Shown piece by piece: positions 4,430-13,212 of a stretch of 22,851 nucleotides of DNA; within the stretch, counting starts at the first letter, position 1; the number at the start of each line of letters is the position of its first letter. Made by a program: the position numbers and the translations under genes. Source of the stretch: a virus; the IMG/VR virus record IMGVR_UViG_3300044855_000174, positions 1-22,851 of that record. One strand, written 5' to 3'. The notes under the pieces were generated by a model, which was not told where the DNA came from, did not search any database, and was given only the letters and a program-made list of their open reading frames with translations.

Positions 4430-5542
4430 TTACCATCCGGTCGCCGGGAAGCGCCCGGCACGCAGCGGCTCTTGCACCGTGCGAAAGATGTCCGCGTAGG
4501 TCTGCCCCACCGTCTCCAGCCGATACCGCTGCCGGGCCAAGCTGCGCACCGTGCCGCGGTCCAGATGCCCGACCTCGTCCAGCGCCCGCGTGAAGTCGGC
4601 CAGCGTGTTGCACCGGATGCCGGTCTGCCCGTGCAGCACCGTCTCGGCGAACGCCCCAAAATCTGACGTGATGGCGGGCGTTCCGCACAGCGCCGCCTCC
4701 ACCACGGCCCCGCAGAACGGCTCCGCGTACCGGCTCGGGGCCACGATGGCCCTGGCGTTGCCAAGGAACTCGGCCCGCTCCGTGGTCAGGGGTCCGACAA
4801 ATTCCACGTTCGCAGGCGCCTCGCCGAAGGCGTCCGGGTCGCCCTGCCCCGCCAGGCGGAACCGCAGGTCGGGGCAGCGCCGCGCCAGCTCCAGCACCAC
4901 GGCCACGCCCTTGCCCTCGGTCAGCCGCCCAAGGAAGGCGATGTAGTCGCCCTTGCCGCGCCCACGGGGCCAGTCGTCCACGTCATAGTAGTTGGGCGCC
5001 ACGAACTCCAGCCGCGGCGAGTCGAGCTGCACGCCGTGCCGCCCCTCCTTGGCCATAGTGCCATGCCGCACGGCGTAGCTCTCGAAGATGCGCCACGGCA
5101 ACAGGCAGTCATAGTACCCGATCCCCGACTCAATCGCCCCAGCCCCAGCCGCCAGCACGGGCAGCCCGCGGATGGCCGCGGCGTGCGCATGGCCGAACGG
5201 CAGCAGGATCAGGTCGCCGGGCTCCACCCGCTCCTTCAGCTCCTCGCGGGCGTACAGGTTCCACTGGCGGTAGACCGGCGAGCCGTCCACGGCGTCGGCC
5301 CCGTAGAAGCCGCGCCCCACCTCGTGGTACGCATGGCCCAGCAGCGCCTGGTGCTCGTCCTGCTCCATGAGCACCACGTCCTCGGTCGCCCCCGTCTCGC
5401 TGCCCGCCACCCCGTAGTGGATCACGCGGTAGCCGTGCGGGAACAGCATGGGGCCGAACCGCTTCACCTTTTGGGTGAAGGCGCAGTGCGTAAAGTCTTG
5501 CCGCGTCACGGTATGCGGCACGGCCAAGAGGTGCAGTTGCAT
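4430..5542 (-). CDS. GT4-type glycosyltransferase between tail tip and lysis genes
   Basis: This 370-residue protein is a GT-B-fold group 1 glycosyltransferase, using a nucleotide-sugar donor. The C-terminal donor-binding half shows the classic markers: YIAFLGRLTEGKGV (200-213), RFRLAGQGD (227-235), NVEFVGPLT (245-253), and APSRYAEPFCGAVVEAALCG (268-287) with the E-x7-E pair E274/E282, followed by GTPAITSDFGAFAE. There is no signal peptide or membrane helix, so it should be cytoplasmic. It starts three bases after the tip-protein stop and ends just before the lysis genes, so it belongs to the late transcript. The acceptor is unknown. A virion protein or host surface sugar is plausible. A second glycosyltransferase lies at 19514-20899. 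Confidence 0.9.
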   Translation of the reverse strand: MQLHLLAVPHTVTRQDFTHCAFTQKVKRFGPMLFPHGYRVIHYGVAGSETGATEDVVLMEQDEHQALLGHAYHEVGRGFYGADAVDGSPVYRQWNLYAREELKERVEPGDLILLPFGHAHAAAIRGLPVLAAGAGAIESGIGYYDCLLPWRIFESYAVRHGTMAKEGRHGVQLDSPRLEFVAPNYYDVDDWPRGRGKGDYIAFLGRLTEGKGVAVVLELARRCPDLRFRLAGQGDPDAFGEAPANVEFVGPLTTERAEFLGNARAIVAPSRYAEPFCGAVVEAALCGTPAITSDFGAFAETVLHGQTGIRCNTLADFTRALDEVGHLDRGTVRSLARQRYRLETVGQTYADIFRTVQEPLRAGRFPATGW

Positions 5543-5544
5543 GG

Positions 5545-8500
5545 CTAGGTCAAAAACGTCCCGGCGCGAAAGCGCGACATCAGCACCGTGTCGCTCGACC
5601 GCGCATAGACCGTCATCTGGTAGGTGGGGCTCACCCCGATAGAATAACCGCTGGTCACCGTCACCGGGCTCGTCTGGTTGGTCAGGAAGCCATCTTCCAC
5701 CGTGCCGCCCGTGGTCACCGTGCGGTACTGGAGGTCATATTGCGTGCCGCTCGGGAAGCCGCTGCCCGTCCAGCTAAACTCGTACTGGTTGGTCACATCG
5801 TCCGCGTTCTGTGTGCCGATGGTGATGCTGGCCGACGTGGCGTCCTTGGCGGGGACGTTGACCGACTCGCCGATGGTTATGCTGTCCTTCGTCGCCCTGA
5901 ACGAGGCCACCTTGGCCGCGCCGCTGAAGTCGTTGCGGGTAATCGTCTCGGTTCGCGGCGAGGTCCAGCCGCTGACCGACTGCGTTGCGCCATCCAAGGC
6001 GTATTCAATAGTGCCCGTCCAGGTAATCACCAGCGAGTAGCTAGAGCTGCCGGGCGTGGTGACGATGTTGAGACTCGGCCCCACCCGCTCGATGGCGGGC
6101 ACGTCCACCGAGTCGCTGACCGCGGCCCGGTCGGTTGCCGTCACGAGGAAGGTGATGCGCCCCGTGTTGCCGCCGATGGCGGGGCGGTCGACCGTCACGT
6201 CGACGTAGCTGCCAGCCACCTCGGTGACCGTGGTGTTGGTCTCCGGGGTGACGGTCGCCGGGCTCAAGGGGCTGGTGGCTGCCAGCGCGTCGGTGACCCA
6301 TGACACCGTCGCGGTGTTGGGCGACAGCGCCACCGGGCTCGCGACCGCCATGCGGATGGTGAGCTGCGTGCCGCTGTTGGCAACCACCCGCGCCCGCCCG
6401 ATCAGGGATTGCGTGGTGGCCACCGGGGCGATGGCCACCGGGTCCGTGTCCGCCGCGTAGCCGGTCGCCGTGGCGGTGAAGGTAATCATACCCGCCGGAG
6501 CGCCGACCGCAGGGCGCGGCACATCAAAGTCGATGAAGCTGCCCGCCGTTTCCGGGCTGGCGAAGTTGCCCGTTCCTGTGGTCACCGTGTTGCCGCTAGA
6601 GTCGGCGGGCGAGACGCCCGTGAGCCCCTGTGTGGTGTACCGGATCGTCGCCGTGGTCGACGTGAACGGGTCCGGTACGTTCACCGCCACGCGCACCTTG
6701 GCGACCGTCGCCGTACTGGTCGTCAGCTCGCGGGCGCGGGAAATGAGGGGTTTGGTGTCCCGCGCCCCGTTGGTGAATACGTATTGATAGGGGCCGCTGA
6801 CGTTGCCGCCGCCACCAGCCGCATCATAGGCCGCGAACGCGACATAAGCCACGGCCCCGACCGACCAGGGCCCGGCGTCCGTGAACGTGCCGTTGCGGGC
6901 GTTAATCAGCGTCCCCGCCTGCGCGGCGGCATAGGCTACGGCATCGCTGGCCCATGGCGTAGCCGAGACCGCATACTTGATAGAGACCGTGTCCGTGTCC
7001 CCCTGCACGGTCACCGTCAGCACGCCCGCCGTGCTAAAGAGCCCCGCCGCGCTCACGATGTTGGCCACCCGCCCGCGGTCAAATGACTCGATCCCCGACG
7101 CCAGCACCCGCTCGATGCCGTCCGCGCCGAAGCCCTTGACCTCGTACTCGATGCGCAGGAAGCCGGTCGTCGGGATCGTGGCGCTGTAGGTGTAAGGCGC
7201 AGCGCTATCGACCGTCCATGCGCCAAACACCCCGGTTCCCGGGTCGTCGCGGAAGCGCACCTCAGTCAGCCGCCCCTGCGGGTCCGCGATGATAAGCGTG
7301 ACCGTCCCCGTGGTGCTGCTCTCGGTGATCTCCACCCCCACCGTAGGCACCACCGGCGCCGGGCGCAGCACCTCAGCAGGCACCCCCCGGGCGATCCCAG
7401 ACACTTCGCCGGTCGCCGCACTGGTCACGAACCCGCCCAGCGCGTGCTTTGCCCGGTAGTAGTAGGTGAATCCGTCGCGGGCCAGCCGGTCCACGTAAAC
7501 CGCCGTGGACCCCGGTACGCGGGCGATCTCCCCAAAGCTGCTGCCGCTCACCGCGCTGCGCTCAATCACGAAGTCCAGCGTCTGGTCAGACGCATAGAGC
7601 CCGAGCGCGATGCCCTGCTCCAGCGTGGCGTCATCCAGCAAGGGCACAAGCGCAATGCCCGCCGGGCGCGTGGCCGTGCTGCCCGTCCCGCTGGTCGTCA
7701 CGCTGGCCGTCGCCACCGGGCCACGCCCGGTCGGGGTGCTATAGGCGATGGCGAGCTGGTACGTGCCCGCCTCCAGCGTGCGTATGACCGTCGACGTGGA
7801 GCCGGGCGGCAACGTGGTGACCAGGTACGGCTCCCACTGCGTCGGGGCCGAGCCGCCCAAGTAGGCGAACACGAACAGCGGGTAGGCGGTGCTGGTGTTC
7901 GTCCACGAGATCGCCACGCTAGTGGCGGTCGTCGTGCCCACCGTGATGGCGCCCGGTGTCGGGATCGCCGTCAGGGTGACGCTGGCCCACGCTGTCCAGG
8001 CGGACGGGCGCCGCCCGGTCTGCGTGGTCCGGGCGCGCACCTGCACCTGCGTCCCGCTGCCCTGTACCGCCGTCAACGCCACCGCGCCCGTAGGCACCGC
8101 CCCGGGCAGATACCGCTGGAAAATGCCGTTGCTGGTCGGCGTGGCCCCGGTGCCCCACTCCACTTCCACCCCGAGCACGCCGCCGCTGTTGATGGTCGCG
8201 GCGTTCGTGATGGTGAACTCGGCCACGCTGTACGGGTTGGCCGTGCTGGCCGCAATGCTAATCGTGGCCGCGGGGCTGACGGGCTGCGCGTTGATCCCGC
8301 TGTCCAGCAGGCGGAACGATGGCCCGGTCGGCGTCTCGGTGCGCCGAACCACCTGCATGATGCGGGCGCCCACCGTGCTCTCCCCGATCCGGTAGTTACG
8401 GTTGGGGTAGTGCGGGGCCTCCAGATACACCTCGTCGCCGACCTGCGCCGCCGCGCTGGCCGCGCTGGCCAGCACCTGCACCTCGGCCACGGGTGAGCCC

Positions 8501-10062
8501 CGCCCGAATCGCGGCAGGATGTTGCGGCCAATCGCTTCGAGCGTGACGGTCGGGTTCGGCGAGAAGTCAGACGCCGTATGAATCATCCCCGGCACACGGA
8601 AGCTGACATCGCGGCCCGCAAACGTGGTCAAGGCGGCGTCGGTATAGCGCGCCGTGATGTTGATCTCGGTCGTCTGTATGCCGTCAGGCGGCTGCACCCC
8701 TTGCTGGGGCGCCACCGCTTGGGGTGAGGCCGTGAATAGCTGCTGGATGAGCGTCACGCTGTTGATTGCGGTGCGCTCGTCCAGGTCGAACACCACCGGG
8801 TCGGCGCTGCTTAGGTCGCCTGACGCAATCGTCAAAGACGGCGTGGCGGTCGTCAAAATGCGCGTGGCGACCATCTCTTGATCGCCCAAGCTGTTGGTGC
8901 GAACCGCCAGCCCGAACGGTCCGCAGATCGCATCGTCAAGGAACTGGGCGATGATCGGCGCCTCGGTGAACCGCAACGCCAGCCGCACGTTTTCGCCGAT
9001 CGCTGCCTTGGCCGCGGCAATCCATGCCCCGCTCGTGTTGTATCGCACGCGGGCGCCAGTCCAGATGGCCGTCACGATGTCGACCGGATGCGCGTCCACA
9101 TAGAGGGGGCATTCCTCGCGCACTTCGGTCGTCGTCAGCGAAACAAACACCACCGCGCCGGTCGAATACGGGCACGACGGCCAGTAGAAATTGAGCACCC
9201 GAAACACGTCCGGATAGGCTAGGAAGCCCAGCTCGTTGTACACTAGCACGGCGTTAGTCGCCGCCGCGTTCGTGCTCGTGCTGCCGATGTACGGCACGAT
9301 GCCGTCCGTGATGGCGCCGCTGGCCACCGTGGCGAACGCCAAGTCAAAGCCGGTCGAGCCGATGTCCGCGTTCGGGCGGCTCTTGGTGGCGATAACGTTC
9401 AACGCCGTCTGGTTATACAGGACGTTCAGGTCGCGGGTGATCGGCCCGGTGGGCGGCAAATAGCCGTCCTGAAAGTCCGCCCGCCAGTAGTTGCCGCCGA
9501 TGCTTGTGAGCTTATAACGCCAGCCACCACGCGCCTTGGCCACGCCCCAATCGGACGTGACCGGCCCACCGATCAGAGTCCCCCGCGTGGCGTAGCTGCC
9601 GATGCTGCTGCCCGTGAAGATCGGCTGCGTCTGCTCCACCCGCCGGGTGTCGCCCACCGTGATGGCGTACCGCGCCGGGGCCACCAGCCGAATGGACAGC
9701 ACGTACCCCGCCGTCAGGCCCGTCCAGCTCCCGCCGTCCGTGCGCGTCTCGACATACGCCCGCCGCCCCAAGAGCTGCTGAAGGTAGCCCGCGTCCTCCA
9801 GGGCGTTCGTGACCACGCGGATCGTGCCCGTCCCGTCCGTGCCCGTGGCCGCGTCGACGACCTCCACCACATACGAACCCGTCCGGGTCTGCCCCGTCAC
9901 CGGGTCGATCTCCTGCCCGTCCCCGCTCGGCGGTCCCGCCAGGTACGGGTTGGTCCCGCCCGCCACGCTCGAAATGGTCAGCGCGTCCGCGGTCCCGTTG
10001 GGGTCCGTGACGGTCGACGCATTGCGGATGCGCAGCCGGTACTCGATCAGGTAGTTAGGCAT
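5545..10062 (-). CDS. Large tail-tip / host-specificity protein with fibronectin-like and tandem beta domains
   Basis: At 1505 residues this is the largest protein here and fills the place of the central tail tip protein of siphoviruses (lambda J-like position). Residues 1-590 form the hub-like part; the C-terminal end of this part has beta-barrel-like sequence (VGDEVYLEAPHYPNRNYRIG, 541-560). From about 600 to 890 there are fibronectin type III-like beta sandwiches (SVAISWTNTST, FTYYYRAKHALGG). Residues about 1104-1217 and 1218-1330 are two copies of one beta-rich domain, 114 residues apart (ISRAR/IGRAR; FIDFDVPRPAVG/YVDVTVDRPAIG). More beta domains reach the end. These outer domains probably contact the host surface. 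It overlaps the previous gene by 8 nt. Confidence 0.85.
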   Translation of the reverse strand: MPNYLIEYRLRIRNASTVTDPNGTADALTISSVAGGTNPYLAGPPSGDGQEIDPVTGQTRTGSYVVEVVDAATGTDGTGTIRVVTNALEDAGYLQQLLGRRAYVETRTDGGSWTGLTAGYVLSIRLVAPARYAITVGDTRRVEQTQPIFTGSSIGSYATRGTLIGGPVTSDWGVAKARGGWRYKLTSIGGNYWRADFQDGYLPPTGPITRDLNVLYNQTALNVIATKSRPNADIGSTGFDLAFATVASGAITDGIVPYIGSTSTNAAATNAVLVYNELGFLAYPDVFRVLNFYWPSCPYSTGAVVFVSLTTTEVREECPLYVDAHPVDIVTAIWTGARVRYNTSGAWIAAAKAAIGENVRLALRFTEAPIIAQFLDDAICGPFGLAVRTNSLGDQEMVATRILTTATPSLTIASGDLSSADPVVFDLDERTAINSVTLIQQLFTASPQAVAPQQGVQPPDGIQTTEINITARYTDAALTTFAGRDVSFRVPGMIHTASDFSPNPTVTLEAIGRNILPRFGRGSPVAEVQVLASAASAAAQVGDEVYLEAPHYPNRNYRIGESTVGARIMQVVRRTETPTGPSFRLLDSGINAQPVSPAATISIAASTANPYSVAEFTITNAATINSGGVLGVEVEWGTGATPTSNGIFQRYLPGAVPTGAVALTAVQGSGTQVQVRARTTQTGRRPSAWTAWASVTLTAIPTPGAITVGTTTATSVAISWTNTSTAYPLFVFAYLGGSAPTQWEPYLVTTLPPGSTSTVIRTLEAGTYQLAIAYSTPTGRGPVATASVTTSGTGSTATRPAGIALVPLLDDATLEQGIALGLYASDQTLDFVIERSAVSGSSFGEIARVPGSTAVYVDRLARDGFTYYYRAKHALGGFVTSAATGEVSGIARGVPAEVLRPAPVVPTVGVEITESSTTGTVTLIIADPQGRLTEVRFRDDPGTGVFGAWTVDSAAPYTYSATIPTTGFLRIEYEVKGFGADGIERVLASGIESFDRGRVANIVSAAGLFSTAGVLTVTVQGDTDTVSIKYAVSATPWASDAVAYAAAQAGTLINARNGTFTDAGPWSVGAVAYVAFAAYDAAGGGGNVSGPYQYVFTNGARDTKPLISRARELTTSTATVAKVRVAVNVPDPFTSTTATIRYTTQGLTGVSPADSSGNTVTTGTGNFASPETAGSFIDFDVPRPAVGAPAGMITFTATATGYAADTDPVAIAPVATTQSLIGRARVVANSGTQLTIRMAVASPVALSPNTATVSWVTDALAATSPLSPATVTPETNTTVTEVAGSYVDVTVDRPAIGGNTGRITFLVTATDRAAVSDSVDVPAIERVGPSLNIVTTPGSSSYSLVITWTGTIEYALDGATQSVSGWTSPRTETITRNDFSGAAKVASFRATKDSITIGESVNVPAKDATSASITIGTQNADDVTNQYEFSWTGSGFPSGTQYDLQYRTVTTGGTVEDGFLTNQTSPVTVTSGYSIGVSPTYQMTVYARSSDTVLMSRFRAGTFLT

Positions 10063-10495
10063 AGTCGCACAGCATGTCCGCGCCCGGAGACGCCAGGTTG
10101 ACCAGCGACACCGATAGGGTGTAGGTCAGGAACGTGGCGTCCTGAAACGCCAGCTCCACCGTCCCCTCCGGGTCCAGCCCGCAGGTGCTATAGGTGCGGG
10201 CACTGTTGTCGCTGGTCGTCACGCTGCACGTCCCGCCGCCCTGAAGATGCCGGATCAGCCGCAGTGCGGTCCCTTGGTTGGTCGCCGGGATATCCCGCAT
10301 CTCGAACCGCGCCCCGTAGTCGATGCGGAACGTGAACATCGACCGCGCCCCGGTCGCCAGCGCCACCGCGGTGTCGCCCACCCGCCGCGTGAACGGCGTC
10401 CAGTTGGCGAAGCGCGAGCCGACCGCGCCCGCCACCCCGGTGGTGCCGTTGTCGAGCGTGGCGCTCGTGCCGTCGTTGAATCCGATGGAAGCCAT
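10055..10495 (-). CDS. Minor tail protein between tape measure and tip genes
   Basis: The 146-residue protein (MASIGFNDGTSATLDNGTTG) is beta-rich and contains the stretch RSMFTFRIDYGARFEMRDIP. Between a tape measure gene and a tip gene, siphoviruses usually encode distal tail or tip-joining proteins, and the length fits such a small adaptor. I do not recognise a specific family, so the role rests on position. Four Cys are present but no obvious metal site. Its start lies three bases beyond the tape measure stop, and its end overlaps the tip gene by 8 nt, so translation is probably coupled. Confidence 0.7.
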   Translation of the reverse strand: MASIGFNDGTSATLDNGTTGVAGAVGSRFANWTPFTRRVGDTAVALATGARSMFTFRIDYGARFEMRDIPATNQGTALRLIRHLQGGGTCSVTTSDNSARTYSTCGLDPEGTVELAFQDATFLTYTLSVSLVNLASPGADMLCDYA

Positions 10496-10498
10496 GGC

Positions 10499-12475
10499 CT
10501 AGACGATGGTGGTCCCGCCGCGCCGCTGGGCGTTGCGCAGCAGCTCCTGCATCTGCCGCTGGGCGCTCGGGTCGTTGGGGCCGATGATGGTGACGTTCAT
10601 GGACTGTGCGGGCGAGAGCCCGCCCGCCGCGGCGGCAGCCATGGTCGGGCCGAAGGTCAGCCCCGGCAGCGTGATGCCGCCCTGCCCGCCCGCGGTGTAG
10701 CCGAATCCGCCCGACGAGACCGGCGCGCCTGCGCCCGTGGTCGTCATGCGAGACGCCACGCCCTTCATCATGCCGCCGAGCGCGATCAACCCGACCGCAG
10801 CGGCCACCATGCCGGCAGGGCTAAGGGACGCCAGTGACGCTCGAACTGCGGCCATCAGTTTGGCGACCGGCAGCAGGCTCGTGCCAAGCTGAATCAGCAT
10901 ATCCCCAAGACCGGACAGAATGGTCTGGCCGAGCGCCTTGAAGGCGTCCCCAATTGTGCCACCACGAGCGGTCAGCGCCTGGAAGGCATTGGCCAGCCCA
11001 GCCGACAGAATCTGGTTGAGCTGCTGCCCCATCTCGCGGGCGGGCTCCAGCACGTTGCGCTCGTAGGCCGCAATCATCTCGTCCCGCTTGGCGTCGAGCC
11101 CCGCGATCATCGACGACATCAGCGGGTCCGGTGCCGCCGCGATGGATAGCCCGATCTTCTTCTGTGCCGCCTGTATTTCCGCGAATGCCGCAGCCACGAG
11201 CGCGTTCAGCGGGCTGGCCGCAGGGTCTGTTGCCGACGCTGCGGTCTTGCCGCCGGTCAGCGTCTTGGCCTTGGCCAGCAGCTTTTCAAGCTCGGCGCTG
11301 TAGTTGCGCGTCTGCCCGGCGCCCTGCTGCGCGGCCTGCGCCTGCTTCATTGTGGACGCTGCCATCGCGTCCATGCTCTTCTGTACTTGCCCACTAATCA
11401 GCTTATAGGCACCCAGCCCAGCCGCCATGGCCGCCACCGTGGCCAGCACCTTGGCAGGCCCACCCGCCGCGCCGAGCGCGATCTGAGCGAAGGCGATGCC
11501 GTCCGCCACCGTCTTGACGGTGCGGGCCAGCGACAGCAGGGCGGAAATCGTGCCCGCACTGCCGAGAATCGCCGTCGTGGTCGAGGCCGCGAACGCCGCC
11601 GCTTGATAGCCCGCCCACGCTCCCGCCGCCGCCGCGATCAGTCCGGCGATCTCGGGTAGGTTGCGGCGCAGCGTGTCCACCAGCCTGGCAAACATGCCCG
11701 TGATGTCGGCACTCTTGTTGATCTCGCCCGCCAGCATGACGAAATCGTTCCGCAGCGTGGTGATCTGCTGCGACATCGTGGGCACGAACGCGGCGAACTG
11801 CTCCGACACGGTGGTGTTGGCCAGCATGGCCGTGGCGAACATCTCCGACGACAGCTTGCCTTCCAGCGCCAGTTTCCGCAGGCCCCCAGACGCCAGCCCC
11901 AGCGACTTCTCCACCGCTTGAATCAGCGCCGGGGCGCCTTCCTGTATGCTGTTGAACTCCTCAGCCCGTACCGTGCCCGCCGCGAACGCCTGCGAAAGCT
12001 GGGTCAGCGCCCCCGCCGCGGCCTCGCTGCTGCTCCCGGATACGGCGATGGCCTTGCCGACGAACTCTGTCAGCCGCCCCACCTCGGCCTGCGATAGCCC
12101 AAGCGTCTCGGCGCTGCGGGCCGTCTTGGCGTACAGGTTGGCCACCTCGTTGATCGGCTGCCGCGTGAGCTGCGCGATCTGGTACACCTCGGCCTGCGCC
12201 GCGGCCAGCCCCTCGGCGCCCGTGGACGCCAGCTTCAACTGGTTCGTCAGGTTCGTGTAGCTATCCAGCGCCACGCCAATCTGTTGCGCGCTGAAGGCCG
12301 CGCCGACCGCCCCAGCCAGCGTGCGGAACGAGCCGGTCAAGTCCTGCGCCGCCTTGTCCGTGCTTTGCAGCTTGCCCGACGCATTGCTGGCCGCCTTCCC
12401 CAAAGAGTCCAGCGCCGACTGCACCGCCTTGGCACCGATCTCCTTGATGGCGACCGCCACGCTCATCACGTCCAT
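10499..12475 (-). CDS. Tail tape measure protein
   Basis: This 658-residue protein sets tail length and helps DNA delivery. The N-terminal third contains the conserved tape measure domain: YQIAQLTRQPINEVANLYAK, ARSAETLGLSQAEVGRLTEF, SGSSSEAAAGALTQLSQAFA and VRAEEFNSIQEGAPALIQAV, within about residues 60-210. Hydrophobic, potentially membrane-spanning helices follow (about 275-365 and 540-585), as is usual for these proteins. The C-terminus is rich in Gly. GGAGGG seven bases before the ATG supports the start. At about 1.5 angstrom per residue, the tail would be near 100 nm, a rule-of-thumb estimate. It follows directly on the frameshifted chaperone gene, the standard siphovirus order. Confidence 0.93.
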   Translation of the reverse strand: MDVMSVAVAIKEIGAKAVQSALDSLGKAASNASGKLQSTDKAAQDLTGSFRTLAGAVGAAFSAQQIGVALDSYTNLTNQLKLASTGAEGLAAAQAEVYQIAQLTRQPINEVANLYAKTARSAETLGLSQAEVGRLTEFVGKAIAVSGSSSEAAAGALTQLSQAFAAGTVRAEEFNSIQEGAPALIQAVEKSLGLASGGLRKLALEGKLSSEMFATAMLANTTVSEQFAAFVPTMSQQITTLRNDFVMLAGEINKSADITGMFARLVDTLRRNLPEIAGLIAAAAGAWAGYQAAAFAASTTTAILGSAGTISALLSLARTVKTVADGIAFAQIALGAAGGPAKVLATVAAMAAGLGAYKLISGQVQKSMDAMAASTMKQAQAAQQGAGQTRNYSAELEKLLAKAKTLTGGKTAASATDPAASPLNALVAAAFAEIQAAQKKIGLSIAAAPDPLMSSMIAGLDAKRDEMIAAYERNVLEPAREMGQQLNQILSAGLANAFQALTARGGTIGDAFKALGQTILSGLGDMLIQLGTSLLPVAKLMAAVRASLASLSPAGMVAAAVGLIALGGMMKGVASRMTTTGAGAPVSSGGFGYTAGGQGGITLPGLTFGPTMAAAAAGGLSPAQSMNVTIIGPNDPSAQRQMQELLRNAQRRGGTTIV

Positions 12476-12478
12476 GCG

Positions 12479-13212
12479 TCAGCCCTCCCCGACCACGGCC
12501 AGCCGCTCGTGCTGCGCCACCAGCGCCAGCGCCCGCGCCTTCGCCTGGTCGATCATGGACGTCAGCCGCCCCGCCGCCTTCAGGTAACGCAGCTCGGCCT
12601 GTTGCAGCTTGCTCGGCTCGTGAAATGCCACGGCGACGAGGCCCGCCAGGTCCGTTCGTTCCCCCATGCGCTCCACCGTCGCCTCCCGGTCCATCGCCAT
12701 AATCTCGCCCCACGTCCACAGCGTCAGGGCGAACGAATCCCGCGCCACCTCGGCCACCGGGCGGGCCGTCGCCCGCGCCACCTGCACCACCACCCGCGCC
12801 ACGTACTGCGAGACTGACCGCGGCACCGAGACCGTCGTCCCGGTGCCCACGGTCAGTTTCCCGCCGCTGGCTCCGCTCCGCTCCGCTCGTCCTGCCCGGC
12901 GTCCTGGCTCGCCAACTGCGCCTCCACCTCGGCCACCGCGCCCCGCGTGAGCTGCACCAGCGCGCCGAGCTGGTCGACCGTCAGCCGATCCACTTCCGCC
13001 GCCGTCAGCTCGGGGCACGAGGCCCGCACCACGTCCAGCAGGGCGCCCATCAGGGACACCCCGGTGGGGTCCGCCTCCTGCGCCACGGCCAGCTTGTGCG
13101 CCGCGGCGCCGGAAATGGGGCGCACCGTCACCTCCCGCCCGAACAGCCGCACCCGCGGCAACCGGGCGTCCGACACCAGCGCGTCGAGGTCCACCACCCT
13201 GGCGGTCAGCAT
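12479..13212 (-). CDS. Tail assembly chaperone, frameshifted long form (GT-type)
   Basis: This 244-residue fusion is made when ribosomes slip back one base at GGGAAAC (12862..12856), one codon before the stop of the short form. It contains the 119 residues of the short form plus 125 residues read from 12856 to 12479 (beginning LTVGTGTTVSVP, ending HERLAVVGEG). The downstream part has no well-placed ATG or ribosome-binding site of its own, which supports expression as a fusion. In lambda the equivalent gpG and gpGT act as chaperones for tape measure and major tail protein in a fixed ratio, and position is the same here: between the major tail and tape measure genes. Frameshifting is predicted from sequence only. 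Confidence 0.8.
12814..12884 (-). promoter_or_regulatory. Programmed -1 ribosomal frameshift element
   Basis: Three elements are in line on the minus strand. First come SD-like GGAG motifs repeated three times (12884..12871), the last ending 8 nt before the slip site. Next is the canonical slippery heptamer G GGA AAC (12862..12856), directly followed by the stop TGA. Then, 8 nt after the heptamer, comes a perfect 7-bp stem GGCACCG/CGGTGCC (12847..12841 with 12828..12822), enclosed by a further CTGACCG/CGGTCAG pairing (12856..12850 with 12820..12814). Confidence 0.85.
12853..13212 (-). CDS. Tail assembly chaperone, short form (G-type)
   Basis: The 119-residue product begins MLTARVVDLDALVSDARLPR at ATG 13212..13210, which overlaps the stop of the major tail protein gene by one base (TGATG). 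It ends AEPAAGN and stops immediately after the slippery heptamer. The protein is helical and acidic towards its end (AAEVDRLTVDQLGALVQL), as in other small tail chaperones. Most ribosomes are expected to stop here; a minority would continue in the -1 frame to give the long form. Sequence similarity to lambda gpG is not obvious; the call rests on position and the frameshift signal. Confidence 0.8.
   Translation of the reverse strand: MLTARVVDLDALVSDARLPRVRLFGREVTVRPISGAAAHKLAVAQEADPTGVSLMGALLDVVRASCPELTAAEVDRLTVDQLGALVQLTRGAVAEVEAQLASQDAGQDERSGAEPAAGN

Noticed and set aside
4116-4688. Longer 190-codon version of the small membrane protein
   Set aside because: The upstream part overlaps the glycosyltransferase gene out of frame, while a strong ribosome-binding site directs the start at 4418.
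12479-13018. Independent gene starting at the first ATG of the downstream chaperone frame
   Set aside because: The first 50 residues are Gly/Arg low complexity, antiphase to the short chaperone. The frameshift signal gives a better explanation for its expression.
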